From: Nocardioides lianchengensis
GTDB lineage: Bacteria > Actinomycetota > Actinomycetes > Propionibacteriales > Nocardioidaceae
Direction: 5' to 3'
Length of the DNA stretch: 59,970 nt
NCBI RefSeq assembly: GCF_900101465.1
Contig: NZ_FMZM01000007.1
Coordinates: 274,261-334,230, forward strand
The notes under the pieces: model-generated
What the model was told of the DNA's origin: nothing
The model's database searches: none
Seen by the model: only the letters and a program-made list of their open reading frames with translations
Made by a program: the position numbers and the translations under genes
Part shown: positions 42,850 through 51,164 of the stretch, piece by piece
How the letters are laid out: each line of letters begins with the position of its first letter
Numbering within the stretch: the first letter of the stretch is position 1

Positions 42850-43742
42850 TGACTTCCGTACGCGTGACCCAGAGCATGCTCAGCCAGCGTTCGCTGCTGG
42901 GTGTGCAGACCGGCCTGGCGCGGCTCGCCGCGACCCAGGAGCACCTGACCACCGGTCGGGTGCTCAACCGGCCCTCCGACTCGCCGACCGACAGCACCAT
43001 CGCGATGCGGCTGCGCGAGCAGATGGCCGACCAGAAGCAGTACGCCCGCAACGCGCAGGACGGCCTGGCCTGGCTCGGCAGCATCGACACGACGCTCTCG
43101 AGCATGACCACCGACGTACGGCGGGCGCGGGACCTGGCCCTCCAGGGCGCCAACACCGGCAGCATGTCGGCGACGTCCCGCGAGGCGCTGGCGACCGAGA
43201 TCGACCAGATCCGAGACGGGCTGATCGCGCGCGGCAACGCGTCGTACCTCGGGCGTCCGCTGTTCGGCGGGGTGACCTCCGACGGCCAGGCCTTCGACCC
43301 GGACACCGGGGCCTACTCCGGCGACGCGGGCACCGTGAGCCGGACCATCGCCACCGGGGTCGAGATCCGGGTCGACGTGACCGGGACCGACGTGGTCGGC
43401 CCGAACGGCAACTCGCTCTTCGACCACCTGGCCGCGCTCTCGACCGCGCTGCGGTCCGGCGACGAGGCCGGGGTGGACACCGCGATCACGCAGCTGTCCG
43501 GCCGGCTCGAGACGATCAGCAACGTGCAGGCCGACGTCGGCACGCGCTACCTGCGGGTCGAGGGGGCCGTCGACGCCGGTGCCGACGCGCTGCTGACCCT
43601 GACCTCGCAGCTCTCCGAGATCGAGAACGCCGACCTGCCCTCGACGATCGTCGACCTGCAGCTCCAGGAGGTCGCCTACCAGGCGGCCCTGGCTGCGACG
43701 TCGCGCGTCATGCAGCCGAGCCTGGTGGACTTCCTGCGATGA
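42849..43742 (+). CDS. flgL: Flagellar hook-associated protein FlgL
   Basis: A 297-residue HAP3, with RVTQSMLSQRSLLGVQTGLARLAATQEHLTTGRVLNRPSDSPTDSTIAMRLREQM and C-terminal LPSTIVDLQLQEVAYQAALAATSRVMQPSLVDFLR. It joins FlgK to flagellin. Length is normal. Its start overlaps the flgK stop (TGATG) and its stop overlaps the fliW start by 4 bp. Confidence 0.95.
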   Translation: MTSVRVTQSMLSQRSLLGVQTGLARLAATQEHLTTGRVLNRPSDSPTDSTIAMRLREQMADQKQYARNAQDGLAWLGSIDTTLSSMTTDVRRARDLALQGANTGSMSATSREALATEIDQIRDGLIARGNASYLGRPLFGGVTSDGQAFDPDTGAYSGDAGTVSRTIATGVEIRVDVTGTDVVGPNGNSLFDHLAALSTALRSGDEAGVDTAITQLSGRLETISNVQADVGTRYLRVEGAVDAGADALLTLTSQLSEIENADLPSTIVDLQLQEVAYQAALAATSRVMQPSLVDFLR

Positions 43743-44164
43743 CCCTGATGATGGAGCCCGTGATGAGCACGACCGACAGCGCCGACCTCCCGGTCATCGA
43801 GCTGGTGCACCCCATGCCGGGGTTCCCCGACCGCAGCCGGTTCGCGCTGGTGTCGCTGGACGAGGACGGCGTCCTCTGCGCCCTGCGCTCGCTGGAGGAG
43901 CCCGACCTGCGCTTCCTGGTGGTCCCCCCGGGACCGTTCTTCCCGGACTACGCGCCGGAGGTCGACGACTCGGTCGTGTCGGACCTCGGGATCGACTCCG
44001 CGGACGACGCCCTGGTCCTCCTGGTGCTGCGGGCCGGTACGTCGCTCGCCGAGACGACGGCCAACCTGCTGGCCCCCGTCGTGGTCAACCGGCGGACCCG
44101 GCGTGCGGCCCAGGTGATCCTCGATGACCCCAGTCTTTCGGTGAGTGCGCCGCTCGTCGCGTAG
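43739..44164 (+). CDS. fliW: Flagellar assembly factor FliW
   Basis: A 141-residue FliW with MPGFPDRSRFALVSLDEDGVLCALRSLEEPDLRFLVVPPGPFFPDYAP, the hallmark of the family, then LLVLRAGTSLAETTANLLAPVVVNRRTRRAAQVILDD. FliW binds CsrA non-competitively and flagellin competitively, so that flagellin translation follows export in Bacillus. Start ATGs in the first nine codons are alternatives; the first one gives the 4-bp overlap. csrA follows after 10 bp. Confidence 0.95.
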   Translation: MTLMMEPVMSTTDSADLPVIELVHPMPGFPDRSRFALVSLDEDGVLCALRSLEEPDLRFLVVPPGPFFPDYAPEVDDSVVSDLGIDSADDALVLLVLRAGTSLAETTANLLAPVVVNRRTRRAAQVILDDPSLSVSAPLVA

Positions 44165-44174
44165 CGTTGACCCC

Positions 44175-44417
44175 ATGTTGGTCCTCAGTCGCCGTGTCGG
44201 CGAGAGCGTCGTGATCGGCGACGACGTCACGATCACGGTGCTGGAGGTCCGTGGCGACGTCGTCCGCATCGGCATCGACGCGCCCCGGTCCGTCGCCGTC
44301 AACCGGGCCGAGCTCCTCCAGGAGCTCGAGGAGAGCAACCGCACCGCGGCCTCGCCCAGCGAGGAGACGGTGGCCTCGCTCACGCAGGCTCTGAAGGACC
44401 GCTCCAGCGAGGACTGA
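44175..44417 (+). CDS. csrA: Carbon storage regulator CsrA
   Basis: An 80-residue RNA-binding translational repressor. MLVLSRRVGESVVIGDDVTITVLEVRGDVVRIGIDAPRSVAVNRAELLQELEE is the complete beta-strand core with R44-like site; the C-terminal ~25 residues are an extra Ser/Glu-rich helix. No Shine-Dalgarno precedes it, but TAGCGT at 44162-44167 is 7 nt before the ATG, so a separate leaderless transcript inside the operon is possible. The probable target is the fliC leader. Confidence 0.96.
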   Translation: MLVLSRRVGESVVIGDDVTITVLEVRGDVVRIGIDAPRSVAVNRAELLQELEESNRTAASPSEETVASLTQALKDRSSED

Positions 44418-44432
44418 GCCCGTCGTACCTCC

Positions 44433-44475
44433 GGTCGTCCCCGGTCGTCGGCATCTGCCGCGGCCGGGGACGACC
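44433..44475 (+). terminator. Terminator after csrA
   Basis: A perfect 12-bp stem, GGTCGTCCCCGG (44433-44444) with CCGGGGACGACC (44464-44475), loop of 19 nt, followed by CATTTGTTG. It ends the flgN-csrA operon 15 bp after csrA. Confidence 0.8.
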
Positions 44476-44480
44476 CATTT

Positions 44481-44524
44481 GTTGACGGAGGCAACCGCTG
44501 AGGAATAAAGTTGAGATCGTCAAC
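44481..44524 (+). promoter_or_regulatory. MFS promoter with twin MarR-type operators
   Basis: TTGACG (44482-44487) and TAAAGT (44506-44511) are 18 bp apart. Two 15-bp inverted repeats of the form GTTG-N7-CAAC overlap them: 44481-44495 covers the -35 and 44510-44524 covers the end of the -10 and the start point, centres 29 bp apart. Binding of a dimeric MarR protein at both would block RNA polymerase. The downstream MarR gene is the natural candidate. Confidence 0.7.
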
Positions 44525-44536
44525 CTTTTACTCAGC

Positions 44537-46147
44537 GTGAATCGAGCTTCCTCCGTGCCCCACCCGGTCGACCCCGTCGTCCCCCCGCATGTCTCCGTGC
44601 CGGGGCAGATGAGCCACCGCGAGATCATGGAGGCCCTCAGCGGCCTGCTGCTCGCGATGTTCGTCGCGATGCTGTCCAGCACCGTCGTCACCAACGCGCT
44701 GCCGAAGATCGTGACCGACCTGGACGGCAGCCAGACCGGCTACACCTGGGTGGTCGTCGCCACCCTGCTCTCGATGACCGCGACCACGCCCATCTGGGGC
44801 AAGCTCGCCGACCTGTTCAGCAAGAAGCTGCTGGTCCAGTCGGCGCTGGTGATCTACTCCGCCGGCTCGCTGGTCGCCGCGCTCGCGCCGAGCATGTCGG
44901 TGCTGATCGGCGCCCGGGTCATCCAGGGCCTCGGCGTCGGCGGCCTGACCGCGCTGGTCCAGGTGGTCATCGCCTCGATGGTGAGCCCGCGCGAGCGCGG
45001 CCGCTACTCCGGCTACATCGGCGCGGTCTTCGCGGTGGCGACCGTCAGCGGCCCGCTCATCGGCGGTCTGATCGTGGACAGCCCGCTGGGCTGGCGCGGC
45101 TGCTTCTTCGTCGGCCTGCCGTTCGCCCTGGGCGCCTTCGTCCTGCTGCAGAAGACGCTGCACCTGCCGGTCGTGAAGCGCCCGGTCAGCATCGACTACC
45201 TCGGCGCGAGCCTGATCATCAGCGGCGTCTCGCTGCTGCTCGTCTGGGTCTCGCTCGCCGGCAACGAGTACGCCTGGACCTCCGGCACCAGCATCCTGCT
45301 GGTCGTCCTCGGTCTGGCCATCCTCGCCGCCGCCGTGTACGTCGAGCTCCGCGTCGCGACCGAGCCGATCATCCCGATGCGTCTGTTCGCCGACCGCACG
45401 ATCAGCCTGGCCACCCTCGCGTCGGTGTTCATCGGCGTCGCGATGTTCGGCTCGACGGTCTACCTCAGCCAGTACTTCCAGCTCGCCCGCGGCATGTCGC
45501 CCACCAAGGCCGGCCTGATGACCATCGCGATGGTCGGCGGCCTGCTGGTCTCGAGCATCGTCAGCGGGCGCGTCATCAGCGCCACCGGCCTGTGGAAGCG
45601 GTGGCTGGTCGGCGGCATGTTCCTGGTCGTCGTGGGCCTCGGCCTGCTGGGCACCGTCGACGAGACGACCCACCTCGCCCTGGTCGGCCTGTTCATGGCC
45701 GTGCTCGGCATCGGCCTCGGCGCCACCATGCAGAACCTGGTGCTGTCGGTCCAGAACAACGTGGCGGCCAGCGACCTCGGCGCGGCCAGCTCGGTGGTGG
45801 CGTTCTTCCGCTCGATGGGCGGCTCGATCGGCGTCTCCGCGCTCGGCGCGCTGCTCAGCGTGCAGGTCGCCGACAAGGTGACCAGCGGCCTCACCGGCCT
45901 CGGCATCGCCTCGGACGGGCACTCGAGCCACGACATCCCCGACCTGAGCACGCTGCCCGCTCCGGTCCGCGGCGTCTTCGAGCACGCCTTCGGCGCCTCG
46001 ATCGGCGAGCTGTTCCTGATCGCGATGCCCTGCGCCCTCGTGGCCCTGGTGTGCATCATGTTCATCAAGGAGGTCCCGCTGCGGACCTCGGTCTCCCTGG
46101 CCGACGAGGTCGCCCCCGAGGCGACGGAGGAGCTGCAGACCCGATGA
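44537..46147 (+). CDS. MFS multidrug efflux transporter, DHA2 family
   Basis: A 536-residue transporter with 14 predicted membrane helices. The motif A loop is GKLADLFSKKLLVQSALVIYSAGS and motif C-like ARVIQGLGVGGLTALVQVVIASMVSPRERGRYSGYIGAVFAVATVSGPLIGGL. It likely exports drugs by proton antiport. I use the GTG at 44537; the leader is only ~19 nt with no clear ribosome site, and the in-frame ATG in GQMSHREIMEAL is an alternative. marR overlaps its 3' end by 4 bp. Confidence 0.9.
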   Translation: MNRASSVPHPVDPVVPPHVSVPGQMSHREIMEALSGLLLAMFVAMLSSTVVTNALPKIVTDLDGSQTGYTWVVVATLLSMTATTPIWGKLADLFSKKLLVQSALVIYSAGSLVAALAPSMSVLIGARVIQGLGVGGLTALVQVVIASMVSPRERGRYSGYIGAVFAVATVSGPLIGGLIVDSPLGWRGCFFVGLPFALGAFVLLQKTLHLPVVKRPVSIDYLGASLIISGVSLLLVWVSLAGNEYAWTSGTSILLVVLGLAILAAAVYVELRVATEPIIPMRLFADRTISLATLASVFIGVAMFGSTVYLSQYFQLARGMSPTKAGLMTIAMVGGLLVSSIVSGRVISATGLWKRWLVGGMFLVVVGLGLLGTVDETTHLALVGLFMAVLGIGLGATMQNLVLSVQNNVAASDLGAASSVVAFFRSMGGSIGVSALGALLSVQVADKVTSGLTGLGIASDGHSSHDIPDLSTLPAPVRGVFEHAFGASIGELFLIAMPCALVALVCIMFIKEVPLRTSVSLADEVAPEATEELQTR

Positions 46148-46605
46148 CCGTCTCCACCGAGCAGGACACCCGGCGAGCCGAGCACCTGCGCACCCTCGAG
46201 GAGGAGGTCGGCGTCCTCATCCGCCGGGTGCGCCGGGTGATCGGCGAGCGCTCCCAGGCCGTGCACCCCCAGCTGCAGCCCGCGTCGTACCTGATGCTCG
46301 GCTACCTCGCCTCCCAGGGGCCGATGCGCTCCTCGGCGATGGCCGAGGCGTTCGACATCGACAAGGGCGCGATCAGCCGTCAGGTCGGCCATCTCGAAGA
46401 GCTCGGGCTGGTCGACCGGACGCCCGACCCGGCCGACGGCCGGGCCTCGCTGGTCTCGGCCAGCGAGGACGCCGTACGCCGGCTCGAGGCGGTCTCGGCC
46501 GACCGGCGCCGCTGGCTCGACGAGAAGCTGGGCGACTGGTCCGAGGACGAGCTGGAGCAGTTCGCCCTGGTGCTGGGGCGCTACAACGCGACCCTCAACG
46601 CCTAG
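46144..46605 (+). CDS. MarR family transcriptional regulator
   Basis: A 153-residue winged-helix protein with LQPASYLMLGYLASQGPMRSSAMAEAFDIDKGAISRQVGHLEELGLVDRTPDPADGRASLVSASEDAVRRLE, complete MarR fold with the D-x-R wing motif. It is cotranslated with the MFS gene (ATGA overlap) and is expected to repress it, binding the twin GTTG-N7-CAAC sites. Ligand unknown, often a phenolic compound or the exported drug. Confidence 0.9.
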   Translation: MTVSTEQDTRRAEHLRTLEEEVGVLIRRVRRVIGERSQAVHPQLQPASYLMLGYLASQGPMRSSAMAEAFDIDKGAISRQVGHLEELGLVDRTPDPADGRASLVSASEDAVRRLEAVSADRRRWLDEKLGDWSEDELEQFALVLGRYNATLNA

Positions 46606-46630
46606 TGTCCTGAGTTCCGATTCGGGACAC
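46605..46630. terminator. Hairpin between convergent marR and GH13 genes
   Basis: Nine paired bases, 46605-46613 with 46622-46630 (one G-U), loop of 8, directly at the marR stop and 6 bp before the GH13 stop. Symmetric stem suits termination from both sides. Confidence 0.5.
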
Positions 46631-46635
46631 GTGCG

Positions 46636-48213
46636 CTACTGCAGCCACACCGCGGTGTCGGGCGGCAGCCCGCCCTCGAGCGGGCCGCTGGCGACCAGCA
46701 CCTCGCCCTCCGGCAGCGGCACGGTCTCGGCCCCGCAGTTGAGGACGGCCGTCACCGGCCCCCGTCGTACGACGAGCAGGTCGTCGCCGGCGTCGAGCAG
46801 CTCGACGTCGTCGCCCGCCGTCGTCGCGAAGGTACGGCGGGCCGCCAGCGCCGCCCGGTAGAACTCGAGCGTCGAGCCCGGGTCGCCGGTCTGGGCGGCC
46901 ACGGTCAGCGGACCCCAGTCGTCGGGCTGCGGGATCCACGGCTGCCCGCTCGGCCCGAACCCGTACGGCGACGCGTCGCCCGACCACGGGATCGGCACCC
47001 GGCAGCCGTCGCGGCCGACCTCGCCGGTGCGGAACCAGCTGGGGTCCGATCGGTTCTCCTCTGCCACGTCGACCTGCTCCAGGCCGAGCTCCTCGCCCTG
47101 GTAGAGGTACGACGACCCGGGCAGCGCCAGCATGGTCAGCGTCGCGGCGCGGGCCCGGGCCAGCCCGACGGCGCCGCCGCCGTAGCGGGTGGGGTGACGG
47201 ACGACGTCGTGGTTGGACAGCACCCAGGTCGGCGAGGCGCCGACCGGCGCGACGGCCTCGAGCGTCCCGGTGATCACGTCGGCGAACGACGTCGCCGACC
47301 AGGGCGCGAGCAGCCAGGAGAAGTTGAAGGCCTGGTGCATCTCGTCGGGCCGCACGAACCGGGCCATCGACTCGGGCGTCTGGGTCCAGGCCTCGGCGAC
47401 GAGCATCCGGTCCCCGTCGTACTCCTCGAGGACGCGGCGCCAGCGCCGGTAGACGTCGTGCACCTCGGGCTGGTCCCACATCGGCTCGTCGCGCAGCGTG
47501 CGCTCGACCATCGACTCGCCGGTGGGGGCGCCGCTGCCGAGCGCCTCGCCCTCGGGGACGACCTGGTCGCGCAGGGACTCCTCCTTGACCAGCCCGTGCG
47601 CGACGTCGATGCGGAAGCCGTCGACCCCGCGGTCGAGCCAGAAGCGGAGGACGTCCTCGAACATGTCCCCGACCTCCGGGTGACGCCAGTCGAGATCGGG
47701 CTGGGTGGAGTCGAAGAGGTGGAGATACCACTGCCCGTCGGCGACCCGGGTCCAGGCCGGACCGCCGAAGACCGACTGCCAGTTGTTCGGCGGCTCGACG
47801 CCCTCGGTGCCGCGGCCGTCCCGGAAGAGGTAGCGCGCCCGCTCGGGGCTCCCCGCCCCGGCCTCGAGCGCCTGCTGGAACCAGGTGTGGGCCGAGGAGG
47901 TGTGGTTCGGGACCAGGTCGACGATCACCTTCAGGCCGAGCTCGTGCGCCCGGGTCGTCAGTGCGTCGGCGTCCGCCAGGGTCCCGAACAGCGGGTCGAC
48001 GTCGGTGTAGTCGGCGACGTCGTACCCGTGGTCCTTCTGGGGCGAGGTGTAGAACGGCGTGATCCACAGGGCGTCGACGCCGAGGTCGCGCAGGTGGGGG
48101 AGCCGGTCGGTGATGCCCTCGAGGTCGCCGATGCCGTCTCCGGTGTGGTCGGCGAAGCTGCGGACGTAGACCTGGTAGGTGACGGCGTGGCGCCACCACT
48201 CGGGGGAAGTCAT
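46636..48213 (-). CDS. Alpha-glucosidase / oligo-1,6-glucosidase, GH13
   Basis: A 525-residue GH13 hydrolase. Catalytic residues are seen: nucleophile D203 in GFRIDVAHG, acid/base E274 in LVAEAWTQT and D336 in VLSNHDVVRH; the DLVPNHTS block near 99-106 is region I. It starts WWRHAVTYQVYVRSFADHTGDGIGDLEGI, the oligosaccharide alpha-glucosidase hallmark. No signal peptide, so cytosolic sugar breakdown. It might also make trehalulose-type sugars; specificity is uncertain. No sugar transporter is adjacent. Confidence 0.92.
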   Translation of the reverse strand: MTSPEWWRHAVTYQVYVRSFADHTGDGIGDLEGITDRLPHLRDLGVDALWITPFYTSPQKDHGYDVADYTDVDPLFGTLADADALTTRAHELGLKVIVDLVPNHTSSAHTWFQQALEAGAGSPERARYLFRDGRGTEGVEPPNNWQSVFGGPAWTRVADGQWYLHLFDSTQPDLDWRHPEVGDMFEDVLRFWLDRGVDGFRIDVAHGLVKEESLRDQVVPEGEALGSGAPTGESMVERTLRDEPMWDQPEVHDVYRRWRRVLEEYDGDRMLVAEAWTQTPESMARFVRPDEMHQAFNFSWLLAPWSATSFADVITGTLEAVAPVGASPTWVLSNHDVVRHPTRYGGGAVGLARARAATLTMLALPGSSYLYQGEELGLEQVDVAEENRSDPSWFRTGEVGRDGCRVPIPWSGDASPYGFGPSGQPWIPQPDDWGPLTVAAQTGDPGSTLEFYRAALAARRTFATTAGDDVELLDAGDDLLVVRRGPVTAVLNCGAETVPLPEGEVLVASGPLEGGLPPDTAVWLQ

Positions 48214-48237
48214 GGTCCCCAGGTAACCAGGCGCCCC

Positions 48238-48924
48238 TCAGTTGAAGGCGTCGGGGTCGACCAGGAACCAGGTCGCCTCCGTCGTCCCGACGAGCTCCCC
48301 GTTCGAGGAGTACGCCGAGGTCGCGGTGAACACCTTGCGGCCCTCGGTGGCCCGGTGCTCCCCGAGCACCACGTGCTCCTCGTCCGCGACGGGAAGCCGG
48401 TCGACCCGGGCGGTGAACTCGCCGAGCACCATGGCGCGCTCGGCCATGCCCGCCGCCCACGCGCCCGCGCAGTCGAGGGCGGCCCAGGTGACCGGCCGGT
48501 CCACGTCGTGGTCCGGGGTCCAGGTCGCGGCCACGCGATCGGGGCCGACCGGCCCGGGGAAGATCCGGAGCCCGTCACCCGCCCCGCGCTCGGTGCCGCA
48601 GGAGAAGCAGCCCGGGAACGGGTGGCTGCTCAGCCCCGGGAACGACGCCTCCGCGGCCCGGGCGGTGCTCGGGTCCACGGGCCTGACGGGGGTGAGCGCG
48701 CCCCCGGGCCGGGCCTGGAGGACGAGGTCGGCCCCGGCGGTGGCGACCGTCCACCCGTCCTGCTCGCCGACCGTCAACGGGCTGTCCAGCGGCGGCGGCC
48801 GCCGGAGGCGGACCGTCACGACCGGCGCGTCGACGTACGACGCCAGCGCGCCCGCCGACCAGCCCCCGTTGCCGGAGCGGGCGGGTCCGCGGAAGCGGGC
48901 CGGGATCACCAGGTCGCCCCTCAC
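48238..48924 (-). CDS. Hotdog-fold thioesterase-like protein
   Basis: A 228-residue protein read from a GTG that overlaps the photolyase stop. The C-half GCFSCGTERGAGDGLRIFPGPVG...VAATWTPDHDVDRPVTWAALDCAGAWAAG and YSSNGELVGTTEATWFLVD resemble PaaI/hotdog acyl-CoA thioesterases, with a Cys-x-x-Cys pair near the middle. The N-half appears to be a second hotdog-like repeat (ALASYVDAPVVTVRLRRPPPLDSPLTV). Role unknown; coupling to photolyase is probably operonic only. Confidence 0.65.
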   Translation of the reverse strand: MRGDLVIPARFRGPARSGNGGWSAGALASYVDAPVVTVRLRRPPPLDSPLTVGEQDGWTVATAGADLVLQARPGGALTPVRPVDPSTARAAEASFPGLSSHPFPGCFSCGTERGAGDGLRIFPGPVGPDRVAATWTPDHDVDRPVTWAALDCAGAWAAGMAERAMVLGEFTARVDRLPVADEEHVVLGEHRATEGRKVFTATSAYSSNGELVGTTEATWFLVDPDAFN

Positions 48925-50264
48925 CGGATCCGCTCCCAGCGCTCCAGCGCCTCCTTGCGCTCGTCGCCGTGGTCGACGATCGGGTGCGGGTAGCCGACCC
49001 GGTCGCGGTCGTCGGCGGACGGGTCGTGCGGGTCGGCGACGTCGGCGAGCTCGGGCACGAACCGGCGGACGTAGGCGCCGTCGGGGTCGAACTTGCGGCC
49101 CTGGGAGGTCGGGTTGAAGACCCGGAAGAACGGCGAGGCGTCGGTGCCGCTGCCGGCGGTCCACTGCCAGCCGTGGTTGTTGGAGGCCAGGTCGCCGTCG
49201 ACCAGCCAGTGCAGGAAGTGCCGGGCGCCGTGCTGCCACTCGACGTGCAGGTCCTTGACCAGGAAGCTGGCGACGATCATCCGCAGCCGGTTGTGCATCC
49301 AGCCCGTCTCGCGCAGCTGGCGCATCCCCGCGTCGACGATGGGGAAGCCGGTGCGGCCCTCCTGCCAGTCGACCAGCTGGTCGGCGGGCTCGTCGTAGGT
49401 CATCCGGGCGAACTCGGGCTTGTAGTAGACGCGGGCCGAGTCGGGGCGCCGGAAGAGCACGTCGGCGTAGAACTCCCGCCAGGCGATCTCGCTGCGGTAG
49501 ACCTGCGCGCCCCGGCTGCGCAGGCCGGCGAGGTCCTTCAGGATCGTGCGTGGGTGGATCTCGCCGTACTTCAGGTGGTGCGACATCCGCGACGTCCCCT
49601 CGACCCCGGGGCGGTCGCGGTCCTCGGCGTACGTCTCGACCGGTCCGTCGAGGAAGTCGGACCAGGCGCGCCGCGCCGCTGCCTCGCCGGCCTCGGGCAG
49701 GGTGAGCCCCGACGGCAGCGCCGGGTCGGGGATGTCGGTCGTGTCCTGGTCGAGCGCGAGCCACGAGACCCCGGTCGGGGCGTCGACCGGGTCGCGCCAG
49801 CCGTGCTCGGCCCAGGCTCGCGAGAACGGCGTGAAGACCTTGTAGGGCTCGCCGCTGCCGTTGGTGACCCGCGCCGGCGCCACGGCGTACGGCGAGCCGG
49901 TGCGGACCAGCTCGATCCCGGCCTCGGCCAGCGCCTCCTCGACCCGCGCGTCGCGCTCGCGTCCGTAGGGGCCGTAGTCGGCCGCGACGTGCACGCGGCT
50001 CGCGCCGACCGCCTTCGCGGCGAGGAGGACGCGGCGCACCGGGTCGCCCCGGACCACCGACAGCCCGGCCTGCCGCTGCCGCAGCGAGGCGTCGAGCGAG
50101 CGGAGCGAAGCACCGAGGTAGGCCCGCCGGCTGGGCCCGGCCGGATCCCAGAGCGTGGGGTCGAGCACGAACAGGGGGAGCACCTCTTTGGCCTCGGCCG
50201 CGTCGAGCAGCGCGGGGTTGTCGGCGAGTCTCAGGTCACGGCGGAACCACATCACGGAAGGCAT
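48921..50264 (-). CDS. phr: Deoxyribodipyrimidine photolyase
   Basis: A 447-residue class I CPD photolyase from the ATG at 50264 (MPSVMWFRRDLRLADNPALL), which matches where the fold starts; a GTG 12 codons upstream is less likely. The FAD/DNA domain has RFREFYADVLF-like WREFYADVLF, FPIVDAGMRQLRETGWMHNRLRMIVASFLVKDLHVEWQHGARHFLHWLVDGDLASNNHGWQWTAGSGTDASPFFRVFNP, with the conserved tryptophans. It reverses UV-induced pyrimidine dimers using light. Confidence 0.95.
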   Translation of the reverse strand: MPSVMWFRRDLRLADNPALLDAAEAKEVLPLFVLDPTLWDPAGPSRRAYLGASLRSLDASLRQRQAGLSVVRGDPVRRVLLAAKAVGASRVHVAADYGPYGRERDARVEEALAEAGIELVRTGSPYAVAPARVTNGSGEPYKVFTPFSRAWAEHGWRDPVDAPTGVSWLALDQDTTDIPDPALPSGLTLPEAGEAAARRAWSDFLDGPVETYAEDRDRPGVEGTSRMSHHLKYGEIHPRTILKDLAGLRSRGAQVYRSEIAWREFYADVLFRRPDSARVYYKPEFARMTYDEPADQLVDWQEGRTGFPIVDAGMRQLRETGWMHNRLRMIVASFLVKDLHVEWQHGARHFLHWLVDGDLASNNHGWQWTAGSGTDASPFFRVFNPTSQGRKFDPDGAYVRRFVPELADVADPHDPSADDRDRVGYPHPIVDHGDERKEALERWERIR

Positions 50265-50315
50265 CGCCGTCCAGGTTCCCATCGGACTGGGAGTGCTCAC
50301 CTGTCATGGGACACA

Positions 50316-51011
50316 ATGACCAGCGTGAGCGACCTGATCGACACCACCGAGATGTACCTGCGGACGATCTACGAGCTCGTCGAGGAGGGCATCGTCCCGC
50401 TGCGGGCCCGGATCGCCGAGCGCCTGCACCAGAGCGGACCGACGGTGTCGCAGACCGTGGCCCGGATGGAGCGCGACGGCCTGCTCACCATCGAGGGCGA
50501 CCGCCACCTCGAGCTCACCGACGAGGGCCGCCGGCTCGCGATGCGCGTGATGCGCAAGCACCGCCTGGCCGAGCGGCTGCTCACCGACGTCATCGGCCTC
50601 GAGTGGGAGCTGGTCCACGAGGAGGCCTGCCGCTGGGAGCACGTGATGTCCGAGACCGTCGAGCGGCGGCTGCTGGAGCTGCTCGACCACCCGACGGAGT
50701 CGCCGTACGGCAACCCGATCCCGGGGCTGGCCGAGCTGGGCCAGAGCGAGATCGGCGAGGAGTTCATGGCCGACGTCGAGCCGCTGTCGAAGGCGGCCGG
50801 GTCGATGGAGGGACGGGTCCTGGTCCGCCGGATCTCCGAGGAGATGCAGAAGGACGAGGTGCTGATGAGCGCCATGCGCCGGGTCGGCGCGCTGCCCGAC
50901 AAGACCGTCACCGTGGTCTCCACGGCGGCCGGCGTGCTGGTGGGCTCCGGCGGCGAGACCGCCGAGATCGTGCCCGAGGCCGCCGACCACATCTTCGTGA
51001 AGCGGGTCTAG
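50316..51011 (+). CDS. DtxR/IdeR family metal-dependent regulator
   Basis: A 231-residue iron- or manganese-dependent repressor. DLIDTTEMYLRTIYELVEEGIVPLRARIAERLHQSGPTVSQTVARMERDGLLTI is almost the IdeR helix-turn-helix; metal ligands are in HRLAERLLTDVIGLEWELVHEEACRWEHVMS and the C-terminal SH3-like domain begins near residue 145. A GTG three codons in (SDLIDTTEMYL) aligns better with IdeR; a TGTCAT box 8 nt before the ATG favours the longer form. It likely controls iron genes elsewhere. Confidence 0.9.
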   Translation: MTSVSDLIDTTEMYLRTIYELVEEGIVPLRARIAERLHQSGPTVSQTVARMERDGLLTIEGDRHLELTDEGRRLAMRVMRKHRLAERLLTDVIGLEWELVHEEACRWEHVMSETVERRLLELLDHPTESPYGNPIPGLAELGQSEIGEEFMADVEPLSKAAGSMEGRVLVRRISEEMQKDEVLMSAMRRVGALPDKTVTVVSTAAGVLVGSGGETAEIVPEAADHIFVKRV

Positions 51012-51020
51012 ACCTCTCCG

Positions 51021-51045
51021 CCGCCCCGGATGACCTCCGGGGCGG
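51021..51045 (+). terminator. Terminator after the DtxR gene
   Basis: A perfect 10-bp stem, CCGCCCCGGA (51021-51030) with TCCGGGGCGG (51036-51045), loop TGACC, 9 bp after the stop codon. Confidence 0.75.
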
Positions 51046-51062
51046 GCCGTCGTTGAGACGGC

Positions 51063-51164
51063 ATGCACCTGGTCGAGAACGCTCCCGCCGCCCGCCCGCT
51101 CGAGGTCGACGACGTCGTCGAGCTGCTCCGCGAGCTCGCCGCGGTCATGGCGCCAACGCGCTGA
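51063..51164 (+). CDS. Possible 33-residue small protein
   Basis: A 33-codon reading frame encoding a short, mostly acidic peptide with an amphipathic helix (VDDVVELLRELAAVM). Nearly every third base is G or C, as in real genes here, and the frame uses common codons. No strong ribosome binding site is seen before the ATG, and it begins 18 bp after the DtxR terminator. Its 3' end overlaps the sir2 gene end by 20 bp in convergent orientation. Possibly genuine, possibly chance. Confidence 0.35.
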   Translation: MHLVENAPAARPLEVDDVVELLRELAAVMAPTR

